Notes under the pieces: generated by a model | The model's database searches: none | What the model saw: the letters and a program-made list of their open reading frames with translations, nothing else | What the model was told of the DNA's origin: nothing | Source of the DNA: Candidatus Thalassarchaeum betae | GTDB taxonomy: Archaea > Thermoplasmatota > Poseidoniia > Poseidoniales > Thalassarchaeaceae | Reading direction: 5' to 3' | NCBI GenBank assembly: GCA_022448665.1 | Contig: JAKUUO010000003.1 | Coordinates: forward strand, 58,271 to 122,270 | Length of the DNA stretch: 64,000 nucleotides | Shown here: positions 17,162 to 24,660 of the stretch, in pieces | Numbering within the stretch: the stretch's first letter is position 1 | Layout: each line of letters opens with the position of its first letter | Position numbers and translations under genes: made by a program

Positions 17162-17926
17162 ATGAGTAACGAGGTCACGTTCAGGGTGTTCAGGGGGGAG
17201 TCAGATGCCGACGGCGACCCATTCGGACGGATGGTCGATTACACCGTCGAGATGGACGAGGGCATGGTGGTGCTGGACGTCATTCACCGGATACAGGCCG
17301 AGCAGTCCCCGGACCTTGCATGCCGCTGGAACTGCAAGGCGGGCAAGTGCGGCTCGTGCAGCGCTGAGGTCAATGGCAAGCCGAAGTTGATGTGCATGAC
17401 CAGGGTGGAAGACGTCCTCGAGGAGACCCCAGATGGCGAGCCTGTCCTGATCAAGCCGATGCAGGCATTCCCGCTGACTAAGGACTTGGTGACTGACAAT
17501 TCTTGGGCATACGAGATGGACAAGCGCATCGAGCCGATCAGCGGCCACGAGGAACCCGACTGGGAGTTTCACCAAGAGGAGGCTGAGCGGCTGCAGGAGT
17601 TCCGCTCCTGCATCGAATGCATGCTCTGCGTAAACACCTGCCATGTTCTGCGCGAGCACCAGAAGTTCGACGAGTTCGCCGGCCCGCGCTTCTTCGTCCG
17701 ACTCGCCAATCTCGAGATGCACCCGCTGGACACCGTGAGCCGAATTCCTGAGATCAAGGATGACTTCGGCATCGGCTACTGCAACATCACCAAGTGCTGC
17801 ACCGAGGTATGTCCTGCAGGCATCAACATCACAGACAACGCGATCATCCCTCTCAAGGAGCGAGTGGTGACCGAATACTACGACCCGCTGGCCATGCTGG
17901 CGCGCAAACTAGGCTTGCGTGGATGA
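17162..17926 (+). CDS. sdhB: Succinate dehydrogenase iron-sulfur subunit
   Basis: About 254 residues. The N-terminal [2Fe-2S] ferredoxin domain has CRWNCKAGKCGSCSAEV and a later cysteine in KLMC. Next come CIECMLCVNTC for the [4Fe-4S] cluster and CNITKCCTEVCPAGI for the [3Fe-4S] cluster and closing ligand. It passes electrons from FAD to the membrane anchor. Two in-frame ATGs exist, 17156 (overlapping the sdhA stop) and 17162; a strong GAGGAGGT ends right before 17156, so its spacing suits 17162 better. Confidence 0.95.
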   Translation: MSNEVTFRVFRGESDADGDPFGRMVDYTVEMDEGMVVLDVIHRIQAEQSPDLACRWNCKAGKCGSCSAEVNGKPKLMCMTRVEDVLEETPDGEPVLIKPMQAFPLTKDLVTDNSWAYEMDKRIEPISGHEEPDWEFHQEEAERLQEFRSCIECMLCVNTCHVLREHQKFDEFAGPRFFVRLANLEMHPLDTVSRIPEIKDDFGIGYCNITKCCTEVCPAGINITDNAIIPLKERVVTEYYDPLAMLARKLGLRG

Positions 17927-17947
17927 GGGAGCGTCCAGACTCCGAAT

Positions 17948-17963
17948 CGTATACCAGTATACG
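17948..17963. repeat. 16-bp near-palindrome between sdhB and the MC1 gene
   Basis: CGTATAC, CA, GTATACG: perfect 7-2-7. It lies between the 3' ends of the convergent sdhB and MC1 genes, so a bidirectional terminator or RNA-end structure is the simplest idea. It has no T-run. Confidence 0.4.
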
Positions 17964-18021
17964 CTACGCCACTCTCAGGGGCAATCCGTACTAACGATCA
18001 CAGGAAAAGTGCACCGAGCGC

Positions 18022-18285
18022 TTAGAGGCGCTTGGTTCCACTCTTCTTGACGTTCGCCTTCTTGATCTTAGCCGGTAGCCATGCAGGCCCATTCTTGGGC
18101 TTGTTCACCATCTCAGTCCAGCCACTGAAGCAGTGGACCTTGTTAGTCCCGCGCTCCCTCAGCTCAATGTTGGTGTGTCCTCGCGTGGCCGCCTTGAGGG
18201 CTGCACCGCGGGGCTGTTTGCTCACAAACACCTGTGTGGTGTCGCTACCGCCTTCCATCAGTACGAAGTATTTCTTTCCAGACAT
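18022..18285 (-). CDS. Chromosomal protein MC1 (archaeal chromatin protein)
   Basis: 87 residues. It matches the MC1 family known from Methanosarcina and haloarchaea: KKYFVLMEGG, then the conserved KQPRGAALKAATRG, LRERGTNKVHCFSGW, and PKNGPAWLPAKIKKANVKK. MC1 is a small basic protein that binds and sharply bends DNA as a monomer and helps compact the chromosome. GGAGG lies 9 bases before ATG 18285. It is probably a single-gene transcript, with hairpins on the upstream side and a near-palindrome beyond its stop. Confidence 0.93.
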   Translation of the reverse strand: MSGKKYFVLMEGGSDTTQVFVSKQPRGAALKAATRGHTNIELRERGTNKVHCFSGWTEMVNKPKNGPAWLPAKIKKANVKKSGTKRL

Positions 18286-18369
18286 GAAGCAATTCCTCCG
18301 TCTCGGCGGCTTTCAGAAGAGATAATGAAGTTATGGGCGGAGAAACGCTATACTGCGCCTCTATGAAGG

Positions 18370-18409
18370 GGTTTTTGAAAAAACCGAAGGGGCTGAAATC
18401 TCAGATTTC
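18370..18409 (-). terminator. Two short-loop hairpins after the Lrp-domain gene
   Basis: GAAATCT C AGATTTC (18395-18409) covers the stop of the gene ending at 18401. GGTTTTT GA AAAAACC (18370-18385) follows on the minus strand. Together they look like an end-of-transcript signal, placed ahead of the MC1 gene. Confidence 0.5.
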
Positions 18410-18634
18410 CGCGCAAGCCAGTGTCTTCGTGTTCACTATACCAGGTATCGAACGGATGGATTCGACGACATTTCGTGCTATGTCGCCCATACTGTCGCCC
18501 TCAACCTTGACTATGAGATCGTAATCACCGAAGAGAAGATTCGAGTCGGTGACGCATGCAAGGTCGGAAGCCGCCTGATGCACGCTGGATTCCGAGCCTG
18601 GCTCAACGTTAATCAGCACATATCCCACCGACAT
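18401..18634 (-). CDS. Stand-alone Lrp/AsnC ligand-binding (RAM) domain protein
   Basis: About 77 residues: MSVGYVLINVEPGSE, then VTDSNLLFGDYDLIVKVEG, IARNVVESIRSIPGIVNTKTL. This is the beta-alpha-beta-beta-alpha-beta core of the Lrp/AsnC effector domain, without the helix-turn-helix. Such lone RAM proteins form ring oligomers and are thought to sense amino acids or modulate full-length Lrp regulators. The frame extends to TTG 18664, but the first ATG is 18634. It is divergent from the macro-domain gene. Confidence 0.85.
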   Translation of the reverse strand: MSVGYVLINVEPGSESSVHQAASDLACVTDSNLLFGDYDLIVKVEGDSMGDIARNVVESIRSIPGIVNTKTLACAEI

Positions 18635-18736
18635 GTCCGAATCTGAGTAGTCATCCCGAATCAAGGTTGCCTATTCGGAAATCTACTGGAATCCCTACGA
18701 TGAATAGATATCCGATGGCCCCTCCTTGGGAGACGT

Positions 18737-19378
18737 ATGGCAGAGGTAGTCATCGTCAGAGAATGTCTTCATGGCCAGGTCAGAGTCTTGTTCGGTGATC
18801 TGCCCCGCGTAGAGGGCGACATCATGGTCGTCCCTGCCAACAACAGACTAGCCGGCAGGGAGGGTCTGGATGAGAAGATGCAACAAGCCGCGGGACCCGA
18901 GCTCAGAGAGTTCTGCGCCGGTATCGCAAGAGAGCGTCGCAAGTCGAACCTCCAGCCATGCGGCGTCGGCGAGGCTGTGACCACTCCTCCGTTCAACCTG
19001 CCAGCGAAGCACCTCGTACATGTGGTCGGACCGGATTGCAGGAGGCCGACTCAGGACACATTCAGGCGTGAGATGCTGAAGAAGTCGTACATGGCTCTGT
19101 TCGCCGAGGTCGAGAAACTCAAGCCCCGCGAAACCCTAGTCACTCCGCCCCTCGGAATGGATGTCTTCGCATATCCTCACAGAGAAGGAGCGCGAATGAC
19201 AATGGAAATTATTCTCGAGTGGATGGATAACGAGGAAGACCCTGGGGTTGACATGGTGCTAATTGTCACCAACGAGAATAACTTCCTCACCAACATGAAG
19301 ACGGTCTACCGTGAAAGTGAGGACCGTTTTCCGGGGGTCGACAGGACGCGTGAATACCGAAAGGGCAAGTTCGAGTGA
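18737..19378 (+). CDS. Macro-domain protein
   Basis: 213 residues. VRVLFGDLPRVEGDIMVVPANNRLAG is the opening of a macro domain, followed by a glycine/proline-rich binding region (CGVGEAVTTPPFNLPAKHLVHVVGP) and a closing LVTPPLGMDVFAYPHREGARMTMEII. Macro domains bind or hydrolyse ADP-ribose and its derivatives. The second half matches typical members less closely, so the exact ligand is open. GGGAG precedes ATG 18737. The hjc-like gene follows on the same strand after 44 bases that hold a hairpin (TTCTCA 19392-19397, 7-base loop, TGAGAA 19405-19410). Confidence 0.8.
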   Translation: MAEVVIVRECLHGQVRVLFGDLPRVEGDIMVVPANNRLAGREGLDEKMQQAAGPELREFCAGIARERRKSNLQPCGVGEAVTTPPFNLPAKHLVHVVGPDCRRPTQDTFRREMLKKSYMALFAEVEKLKPRETLVTPPLGMDVFAYPHREGARMTMEIILEWMDNEEDPGVDMVLIVTNENNFLTNMKTVYRESEDRFPGVDRTREYRKGKFE

Positions 19379-19422
19379 TTCCCGACCAATGTTCTCAAGA
19401 ACCCTGAGAATGCGATAGCACC

Positions 19423-20007
19423 GTGGGCGGCGTTTACGAGCGTGAGTTGCGTGCAGTACTCGCAGGCGAACTGAAGGGCGTCCGTGCTATCACTAAGTCG
19501 TGCAGCGAGGTGGAGCGCGCCTGCGCGATGCAAGTCATCCAGCGCCCCTTCCTAGTCGTCAGGGCGCCTGGCAGCGGCTCCGAAGGCACTGGTGACTTGC
19601 TGGTTCTGCGCGGTGACATGTGCTTTCCAATCGAAGTCAAGTCATCGAAGTTCCCGCGGCAGTACCTGTCCGGGAGGACGATGGTCCAGTACGAGGCCCT
19701 CCGTTCGACCGGCGAGAGGTGCGGGCTGCTGCCGCTCTATGCATACAGGCTGAAGAGTGTCAGGGGGGACAGTTGGAGAATCATGAGAGTCGAGGTGGAG
19801 TCGTTGACTGGGAAATTACGTCATCTGTCGAGGAGCATCCCCAAGCTTCCACTGACGCGTAATGGGACCCCTCACCTCGACTGGGGGAAGGGCATGCCAC
19901 TGCATCGCTTCCTGGCTCTGGTCTGCCGCTCTGACGGGGCGCGCTCCATCGAGACCGACCCGGCCAGCGCACAGATCTACCAATCGATGCTTGAGTCGTC
20001 AAACTAG
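19423..20007 (+). CDS. hjc: Hjc-like Holliday junction resolvase
   Basis: 194 residues starting at GTG 19423. The archaeal Hjc nuclease pattern is visible: an N-terminal acidic YERELRAVL (Glu6/Glu8), RAPGSGSEGTGDLLV (Asp58), then FPIEVKSS with Glu71 and Lys73, the PD-(D/E)XK active site. About 25 extra residues sit between the first helix and the RAPGSG strand, and the protein is longer at its C-terminus than the usual 120 to 140. It would cut four-way DNA junctions during recombination. The stop shares a CTAG with the convergent small gene. Confidence 0.82.
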   Translation: MGGVYERELRAVLAGELKGVRAITKSCSEVERACAMQVIQRPFLVVRAPGSGSEGTGDLLVLRGDMCFPIEVKSSKFPRQYLSGRTMVQYEALRSTGERCGLLPLYAYRLKSVRGDSWRIMRVEVESLTGKLRHLSRSIPKLPLTRNGTPHLDWGKGMPLHRFLALVCRSDGARSIETDPASAQIYQSMLESSN

Positions 20008-20195
20008 TCCGAGTCCTGCTCTCCGGACAACTCCGTTTCCAAGGTATCGAGCCTATGCTTCAGGCGCTCGAAATTATCACTGACATCGTCCAGTGAGGCC
20101 TGCTTGAGTAGTCTTCTGACGCTGTCACGCTCGCGTCTGAGGGAGTCAATGCGCCTGTTCAGGCTCCTGTCGTCTTCCAGCAGGTCGTCCGCCAC
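20004..20195 (-). CDS. Small coiled-coil protein, hypothetical
   Basis: 63 residues from GTG 20195. It is strongly charged with a heptad-like pattern (RSLNRRIDSLRRERDSV, then DDVSDNFERLKHRLDTLETEL). The open frame continues upstream into the site-2 protease start, but that part loses the coiled-coil character, so the short version is preferred; no clear ribosome site is visible. The stop TAG overlaps the hjc stop as CTAG. It is not recognised, and a real protein is plausible but unproven. Confidence 0.45.
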   Translation of the reverse strand: MADDLLEDDRSLNRRIDSLRRERDSVRRLLKQASLDDVSDNFERLKHRLDTLETELSGEQDSD

Positions 20196-20275
20196 GGACA
20201 GCGGAGGAGGTTCCGTCTCAAGTCGCTTACTACTCCAAGACGCAGGTTGAAGAGGGAAAATGCGGCCCTCATACC

Positions 20276-21787
20276 ATGCAAGAGGGGGGGCAGTCGAGGA
20301 GTTATCTGATTCCGCTGCTGCTGCTGTACCTGCTTTACTCGCTGGGTATGCCGCTATGGGGAGTTGCGGTTGCAGGACTGTGGTACTTCGGTCTGCTGTA
20401 TCTCGAGGACAATGGGTCTCTCGACAAGTTAGGAGTTTCAAGGGTGCTCGGAATCGTCCTAATGATTCGGACTAGGCACGGTCAAGATGTGCTGGAGAAA
20501 ATCTCTCGGAACAGGAGATTCTGGCGGGGCTTCGGGGAGATGTCGATCTGGCTCTGCCTTTTCGTCATGCTCGGCGTTGTCGCACTGCTCGTGCTCACGG
20601 CAATCAGCACCGCGATGGCTCCGCCTGAGGAGTACCTGCCAGCCAGCGACCTGCTGCTGATACCGGGTGTGAACAGTTTCGTGCCGTTCTGGTGGCCGGT
20701 TCTCGCCTTGGTCTTCGCACTGGTGATACACGAGTACAGCCACGGCATCCAAGCTCGTGCGCATGGGATGCGGGTGAGTAGTTTCGGACTCCTGCTAGCT
20801 GGACCTGTTCCTATCGGAGCTTTTGCGGAACCGCAGATGCACGAGATGATTCGCGCCCCTCGAAGAGAGAGGATGAGGCTGTACGCCGCCGGACCATCTA
20901 TCAACATCATCGCGACCTACGTCATTCTCATTCTGCTATCCGCAACCGCTACTGGTCTCGTCGCCGGCAACCCCGGGGTGCACGCGTCTGGGATAATCGC
21001 CGATGAGGCTGCTGAGGAAGCAGGCTTGCTACCCTATGAGATAATCACTCACATCGACGGCAACGAGGTGCTGGGCTACGAGACCTTCTCGAACGAGATG
21101 GCCGAGCTGTCGGTCGGGGACCAAGCGACATTCACGGTGCTCTCTCATCCTGACCACGAGGGGGAGCGTGTCGAGCGGGATCTGATTGTAACTCTCGGGA
21201 ATCGCTACCAGTACCACCTAGGACAATGTGATGGAGATGCTGTGTGCATCGAGGATATGGAGGTCCTGTTGGCCGATTTAGGCATCGAGCCGGGCGATGC
21301 GTTCCTAGGGGTCAGCGGACTGCGATCCGGGTCTTCCTCAGTCGATTACTACTCCAACATCATGAGTGGCGAGTTCTCGCTAGAGCAGACCATCCTAGCG
21401 ACGTCTCTGACTCCTTTGGCGATGATTGGGGTCCCAATACAATTCGATGGTCAGACGATGCTACTCGAAGAGCGGGGCATGCTCGAGGCCGGTGACGGTG
21501 CGATAGCGTCCGTTCTGGGCACCGACGGCATGCTCATGCTGTTCGACTTCCTGTTCTGGTTGGTTTGGATCAACTTCCTGCTGGGTTTCGCCAACCTGAT
21601 CCCAATGGTCCCGTTCGATGGGGGTCACATCGTACGCGATGGCACCCACTCCGTACTCGCCAGACTGAATAGGAACATGCACCCTATGCGCGTGGAGTCC
21701 TTAGCCGACAGAATCAGCAGCATGAGCAGCATCCTGGTGCTCATCATCGTGGCTGTGCCGATCATCCTGCCTAGACTGATGGGCTAG
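20276..21787 (+). CDS. Site-2-type intramembrane metalloprotease with PDZ-like domain
   Basis: 503 residues of family M50. The zinc motif HEYSH is at 152-156 inside a membrane helix, and the second motif NLIPMVPFDGGH is at 440-451 (Asp448). A PDZ-like segment lies between them (about 235-330: GIIADEAAEEAGLLPYEIITHIDGNEV). Several hydrophobic helices flank these. Such proteases cut membrane-bound substrates within the bilayer, often anti-sigma factors or signal-peptide remnants; the archaeal substrate is unknown. It is convergent with signal peptidase I, and both stops lie in the palindrome CTAGTCACTAG (21784-21794). Confidence 0.92.
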   Translation: MQEGGQSRSYLIPLLLLYLLYSLGMPLWGVAVAGLWYFGLLYLEDNGSLDKLGVSRVLGIVLMIRTRHGQDVLEKISRNRRFWRGFGEMSIWLCLFVMLGVVALLVLTAISTAMAPPEEYLPASDLLLIPGVNSFVPFWWPVLALVFALVIHEYSHGIQARAHGMRVSSFGLLLAGPVPIGAFAEPQMHEMIRAPRRERMRLYAAGPSINIIATYVILILLSATATGLVAGNPGVHASGIIADEAAEEAGLLPYEIITHIDGNEVLGYETFSNEMAELSVGDQATFTVLSHPDHEGERVERDLIVTLGNRYQYHLGQCDGDAVCIEDMEVLLADLGIEPGDAFLGVSGLRSGSSSVDYYSNIMSGEFSLEQTILATSLTPLAMIGVPIQFDGQTMLLEERGMLEAGDGAIASVLGTDGMLMLFDFLFWLVWINFLLGFANLIPMVPFDGGHIVRDGTHSVLARLNRNMHPMRVESLADRISSMSSILVLIIVAVPIILPRLMG

Positions 21788-21790
21788 TCA

Positions 21791-22624
21791 CTAGTCCTCG
21801 TCAGAGGGAGGCCTGAGTCTTTCCATCACGGTCTCGAGGATGTACGGCGCCGCGATGATCACGGCTATCACGACTGCGAGGCTCCTCCATGTCGTGTCGG
21901 TTACGGATGACGATGTCCCAGAGAAGAAGAGCTTGGCCGCCCCGAGCCATGGAATCTCTGTTGAGGCCACCCCGACGACCCACTCGTCTTTCACGGCTTG
22001 GACCGGATTGCCGTTCTCGTCCTTGAGCCCGTTGCCCCGGATGTACTGCTCGCTAGCATCTGGATTGGTGGCTCTTAGTTGGTCGATCTTGCAGCCGTTG
22101 GTGTCCTCATTGTCACCTGTGGTCAGATAGCCCTCATGCGGTGGCACCCAACGGTCTATCATGAGGTCGTAAGTGCCGCCGTGGTACGGACATTGGTAAT
22201 CCAAGGTCCAGGTTATGCTGTCCACATTGAGCAATGTGGTCCCGGGAACGTCCCATCCTCCCGAGTCGTTTGCCACGGCCTTGAGCAGGGCCCGGTGTAT
22301 GACCGGGGTGTCTGAACCTCCGTTCTTCTGGTAGATGATGACATCTCCAGCCATCCCGTGCGTCTCGTAGCCGAAGTTCTCGTTGCCCTCCTCTGTTGCC
22401 TCGACGAAGGTCACTATTTCGACCCTGTCGGGGTTCATGACCAGCACTAGGTCGCCCGGGTCGATGGCACCGACTGAGCCCTCTTCGGTGTGCATCATCG
22501 AGCCCGACTCGACCACGACCATTGGAGGGAATGAGCCGGTGGCAACCCACATGGAGATCAGTACCAGCACCACGAGGCCACCGGCCAGCATGGCCTCTCT
22601 AATCCAGGTGAATCCTGATGCCAT
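21791..22624 (-). CDS. Signal peptidase I, archaeal/ER type (S26B)
   Basis: About 277 residues from ATG 22624. A membrane helix (LVVLVLISMWVATG) precedes ESGSMM with the nucleophile Ser42. VIHRALLK carries His110, which replaces the bacterial lysine and marks the archaeal/eukaryotic type, and YLTTGDNED holds the acidic residue. A long insertion (about 118-185) lies between the His and Asp boxes, and a second helix closes the C-terminus. It cleaves signal peptides of the secreted proteins, such as those at 53-64 kb. GAGGAG ends at the previous stop just before ATG 22624, which selects this start over 22654. Confidence 0.93.
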   Translation of the reverse strand: MASGFTWIREAMLAGGLVVLVLISMWVATGSFPPMVVVESGSMMHTEEGSVGAIDPGDLVLVMNPDRVEIVTFVEATEEGNENFGYETHGMAGDVIIYQKNGGSDTPVIHRALLKAVANDSGGWDVPGTTLLNVDSITWTLDYQCPYHGGTYDLMIDRWVPPHEGYLTTGDNEDTNGCKIDQLRATNPDASEQYIRGNGLKDENGNPVQAVKDEWVVGVASTEIPWLGAAKLFFSGTSSSVTDTTWRSLAVVIAVIIAAPYILETVMERLRPPSDED

Positions 22625-22625
22625 G

Positions 22626-23456
22626 TCACTCCTCCTCGCTGGCAGGTGATTCAATATGAGGTCGCGTTGACAACAGAAGGGCTGCGAACACGGTGATGAA
22701 GAGTAGGCTGATGACGTCGTAATGCGGCGAGGATTCGTAGACCCTCTCCATCTCGTGAATAGATGCGGTCAGGTCTAGGGTGTGGTCTCTCTCGCCACTG
22801 GCTCCGGTGAAGATACCGAACACGCTGTTGGACAGTAGCAGTAGTGTGGTAAACGATAACCCCGCGATCAGACCGCGGTTCGCCATCGGATTCCTCAGCA
22901 CCCAGAGTCCGGGGAGGAGTCTGGAGAGAGTCGAGTCACTGGTGTTCCACCACGAGTCGGTTACCGATGGGAGTTCGATGAAATCCTCTTCGTCGAACGA
23001 GTCGGTGTCTCTGATCGGACCGACGGACTCGACCCTGTACTTCTTGCCGATGCTGATGTTGTGCAACTGGTACAGGCCCATCAGACGCGCTTGGTAGGCC
23101 TTGCCAAGCATGTCTGCAGCGTCCTCCGCCTCCTTCCTGCGACGCAGGACCTCAGGACGCGAGTCAATCAGCAGGATGTCCTCGAGAATCTGACGCTGCC
23201 CCATGTAGACGAAAAACTCGGGTGCTACGTAGAACGCTACGACGAGCCCGCCAACGAACGCTAGCCAACTCCACGGTACCAGCGCCTGCTTCTCCGGGTC
23301 GCCATAGCCCGTGAGAACGAACAGGAAGACGAAGCCCCACACCAGACAGGCGACCGAGATTATGGTCGAGTAGGTGATTATCTGGAAGTGGCGGTCCCTC
23401 TGACTCTCCCACCAACGACCGAACAGGCCGAGTTTTCGAGTGCCTCTACGCGCCAT
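22626..23456 (-). CDS. Four-helix membrane protein of unknown function
   Basis: 276 residues, not recognised. Hydrophobic segments: TYSTIISVACLVWGFVFLFVL, WLAFVGGLVVAFYVAPEFFV, LIAGLSFTTLLLLSNSVFGIF and DVISLLFITVFAALLLS. A charged, cytoplasm-like central region (about 95-185: RPEVLRRRKEAEDAADMLGK, then SFDEEDFIELP) lies between helices 2 and 3. The stop abuts the start of signal peptidase I, so the two are translationally coupled. A role near the secretion machinery is only suggested by this. A CCCC-GCGA-GGGG hairpin (minus strand) sits 4 bases before the start. Confidence 0.75.
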   Translation of the reverse strand: MARRGTRKLGLFGRWWESQRDRHFQIITYSTIISVACLVWGFVFLFVLTGYGDPEKQALVPWSWLAFVGGLVVAFYVAPEFFVYMGQRQILEDILLIDSRPEVLRRRKEAEDAADMLGKAYQARLMGLYQLHNISIGKKYRVESVGPIRDTDSFDEEDFIELPSVTDSWWNTSDSTLSRLLPGLWVLRNPMANRGLIAGLSFTTLLLLSNSVFGIFTGASGERDHTLDLTASIHEMERVYESSPHYDVISLLFITVFAALLLSTRPHIESPASEEE

Positions 23457-23589
23457 CTTCCCCCTCGCGGGGTCATGCTCTCCCGATTAGTGCCTTCCGA
23501 CGAGTCGTTTCACGCTCTGCAGCATGACAGGTAGTCCCAAAGAGTGGGAAATCCGATTATTTCATGAGTGGAACGCGGTATTGCATGCC

Positions 23590-24618
23590 ATGAAGCACCC
23601 ATGGATGGCTGTGCTCGTGGGTTGCAGTCTAATTTCGTCAGGGTGCTTTGGTACTGAGGGGTCGACGGAACTCGACCCTTACGCAGACGATGACGGAGAT
23701 GGTCTGCCGAACGGCTGGGAGAGGGAACATGGTCTTGACCCCCTGAATGCGAGTGATTCCCTGCTATGCCACGGCAAGGCCGAGTATTGCCTGCGCTCGT
23801 ATGACAACTTCACATTCCCCGAGACTCACAACTCGTTCGCGACCATCGAAGACGGAGTTTGGATGGCGATGAATCACAAGACCGCATTGCAGGCGCAGTG
23901 GGATGGGGGGATTCGCGCATACATGCTCGACACGCACCACCTCTCCAAGGACGATACCAGCGTCGAGGATGTTCGATTTTGCCACGGAGATCCAGATTCG
24001 ACCTTATGGCACCCGTGCATCTACTCCGAGGTCGACGCATACTCGTGGCTGAGGCATCTGAACTCTCTGATGAACAACAGTAGCGGCGACGTAGTCAGCC
24101 TGCTGCTGGAGAACTACGTCCCGGGCGAGCACCTCGAGGTTCTGTTCAACCAGACCGGGATGCTCGACAGGACCTTCGTACACACTCCCGGCGAGCCTTG
24201 GCCAAGCATCGGCGAGATGGCGCTCAGCGGTACGGACCTCGTCGTCTACTGGGACTACCAGTACGATGAGAGATACCCATGGCTCCACCATGCATGGACG
24301 CACAGCTGGGACACCCCGTACGGTGAGGATGAGCAAGACGACATGTCATGCAGGGTCGGCAGAGGCGATGGGGTACAGCCGGTTTGGCACCTGAACAACT
24401 GGCTGTCCAGTGTCTTCGGCTTGGCTGACCCTGTACGCGCTCAGGAGGTCAACGACTACGACACCCTGCTCGAAAGGGCACTGGGATGCTGGGAAGAAGT
24501 TGATGACAGACCCACTTTCATCGCCGTTGACTACTGGGAAGACGGCGAAATCACCAACGTCACCATCAGTCTGAACAAGATGGGGAACTGGTCATCAGAG
24601 GTCCCTCCTCATCCGTAA
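23590..24618 (+). CDS. PI-PLC X-domain-like lipoprotein
   Basis: About 342 residues from ATG 23590. The N-terminus reads as a lipoprotein signal (MAVLVGCSLISSGC, Cys19). A calcium-type DADDDGDGLPNGWE loop follows (positions 30-45: YADDDGDGLPNGWEREHGLD). The body resembles phosphatidylinositol-specific phospholipase C: FPETHNSF with His80, GGIRAYMLDTHH with His116/117, and FCHGD. The family cleaves phosphoinositide head groups, but archaeal lipids are ether-linked, so the natural substrate is unknown; it could act on other organisms' lipids. The frame opens at 23524, but the signal peptide starts at 23590. It is divergent from the 23456 gene. Confidence 0.75.
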   Translation: MKHPWMAVLVGCSLISSGCFGTEGSTELDPYADDDGDGLPNGWEREHGLDPLNASDSLLCHGKAEYCLRSYDNFTFPETHNSFATIEDGVWMAMNHKTALQAQWDGGIRAYMLDTHHLSKDDTSVEDVRFCHGDPDSTLWHPCIYSEVDAYSWLRHLNSLMNNSSGDVVSLLLENYVPGEHLEVLFNQTGMLDRTFVHTPGEPWPSIGEMALSGTDLVVYWDYQYDERYPWLHHAWTHSWDTPYGEDEQDDMSCRVGRGDGVQPVWHLNNWLSSVFGLADPVRAQEVNDYDTLLERALGCWEEVDDRPTFIAVDYWEDGEITNVTISLNKMGNWSSEVPPHP

Positions 24619-24660
24619 TTCGGTGGGAGGGTTTTCTTCACACGACCTCGGCCGGAAGTC

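Noticed and set aside
20196..20441. N-terminal extension of the coiled-coil gene
   Set aside because: It overlaps the site-2 protease start and its composition differs from the coiled coil.
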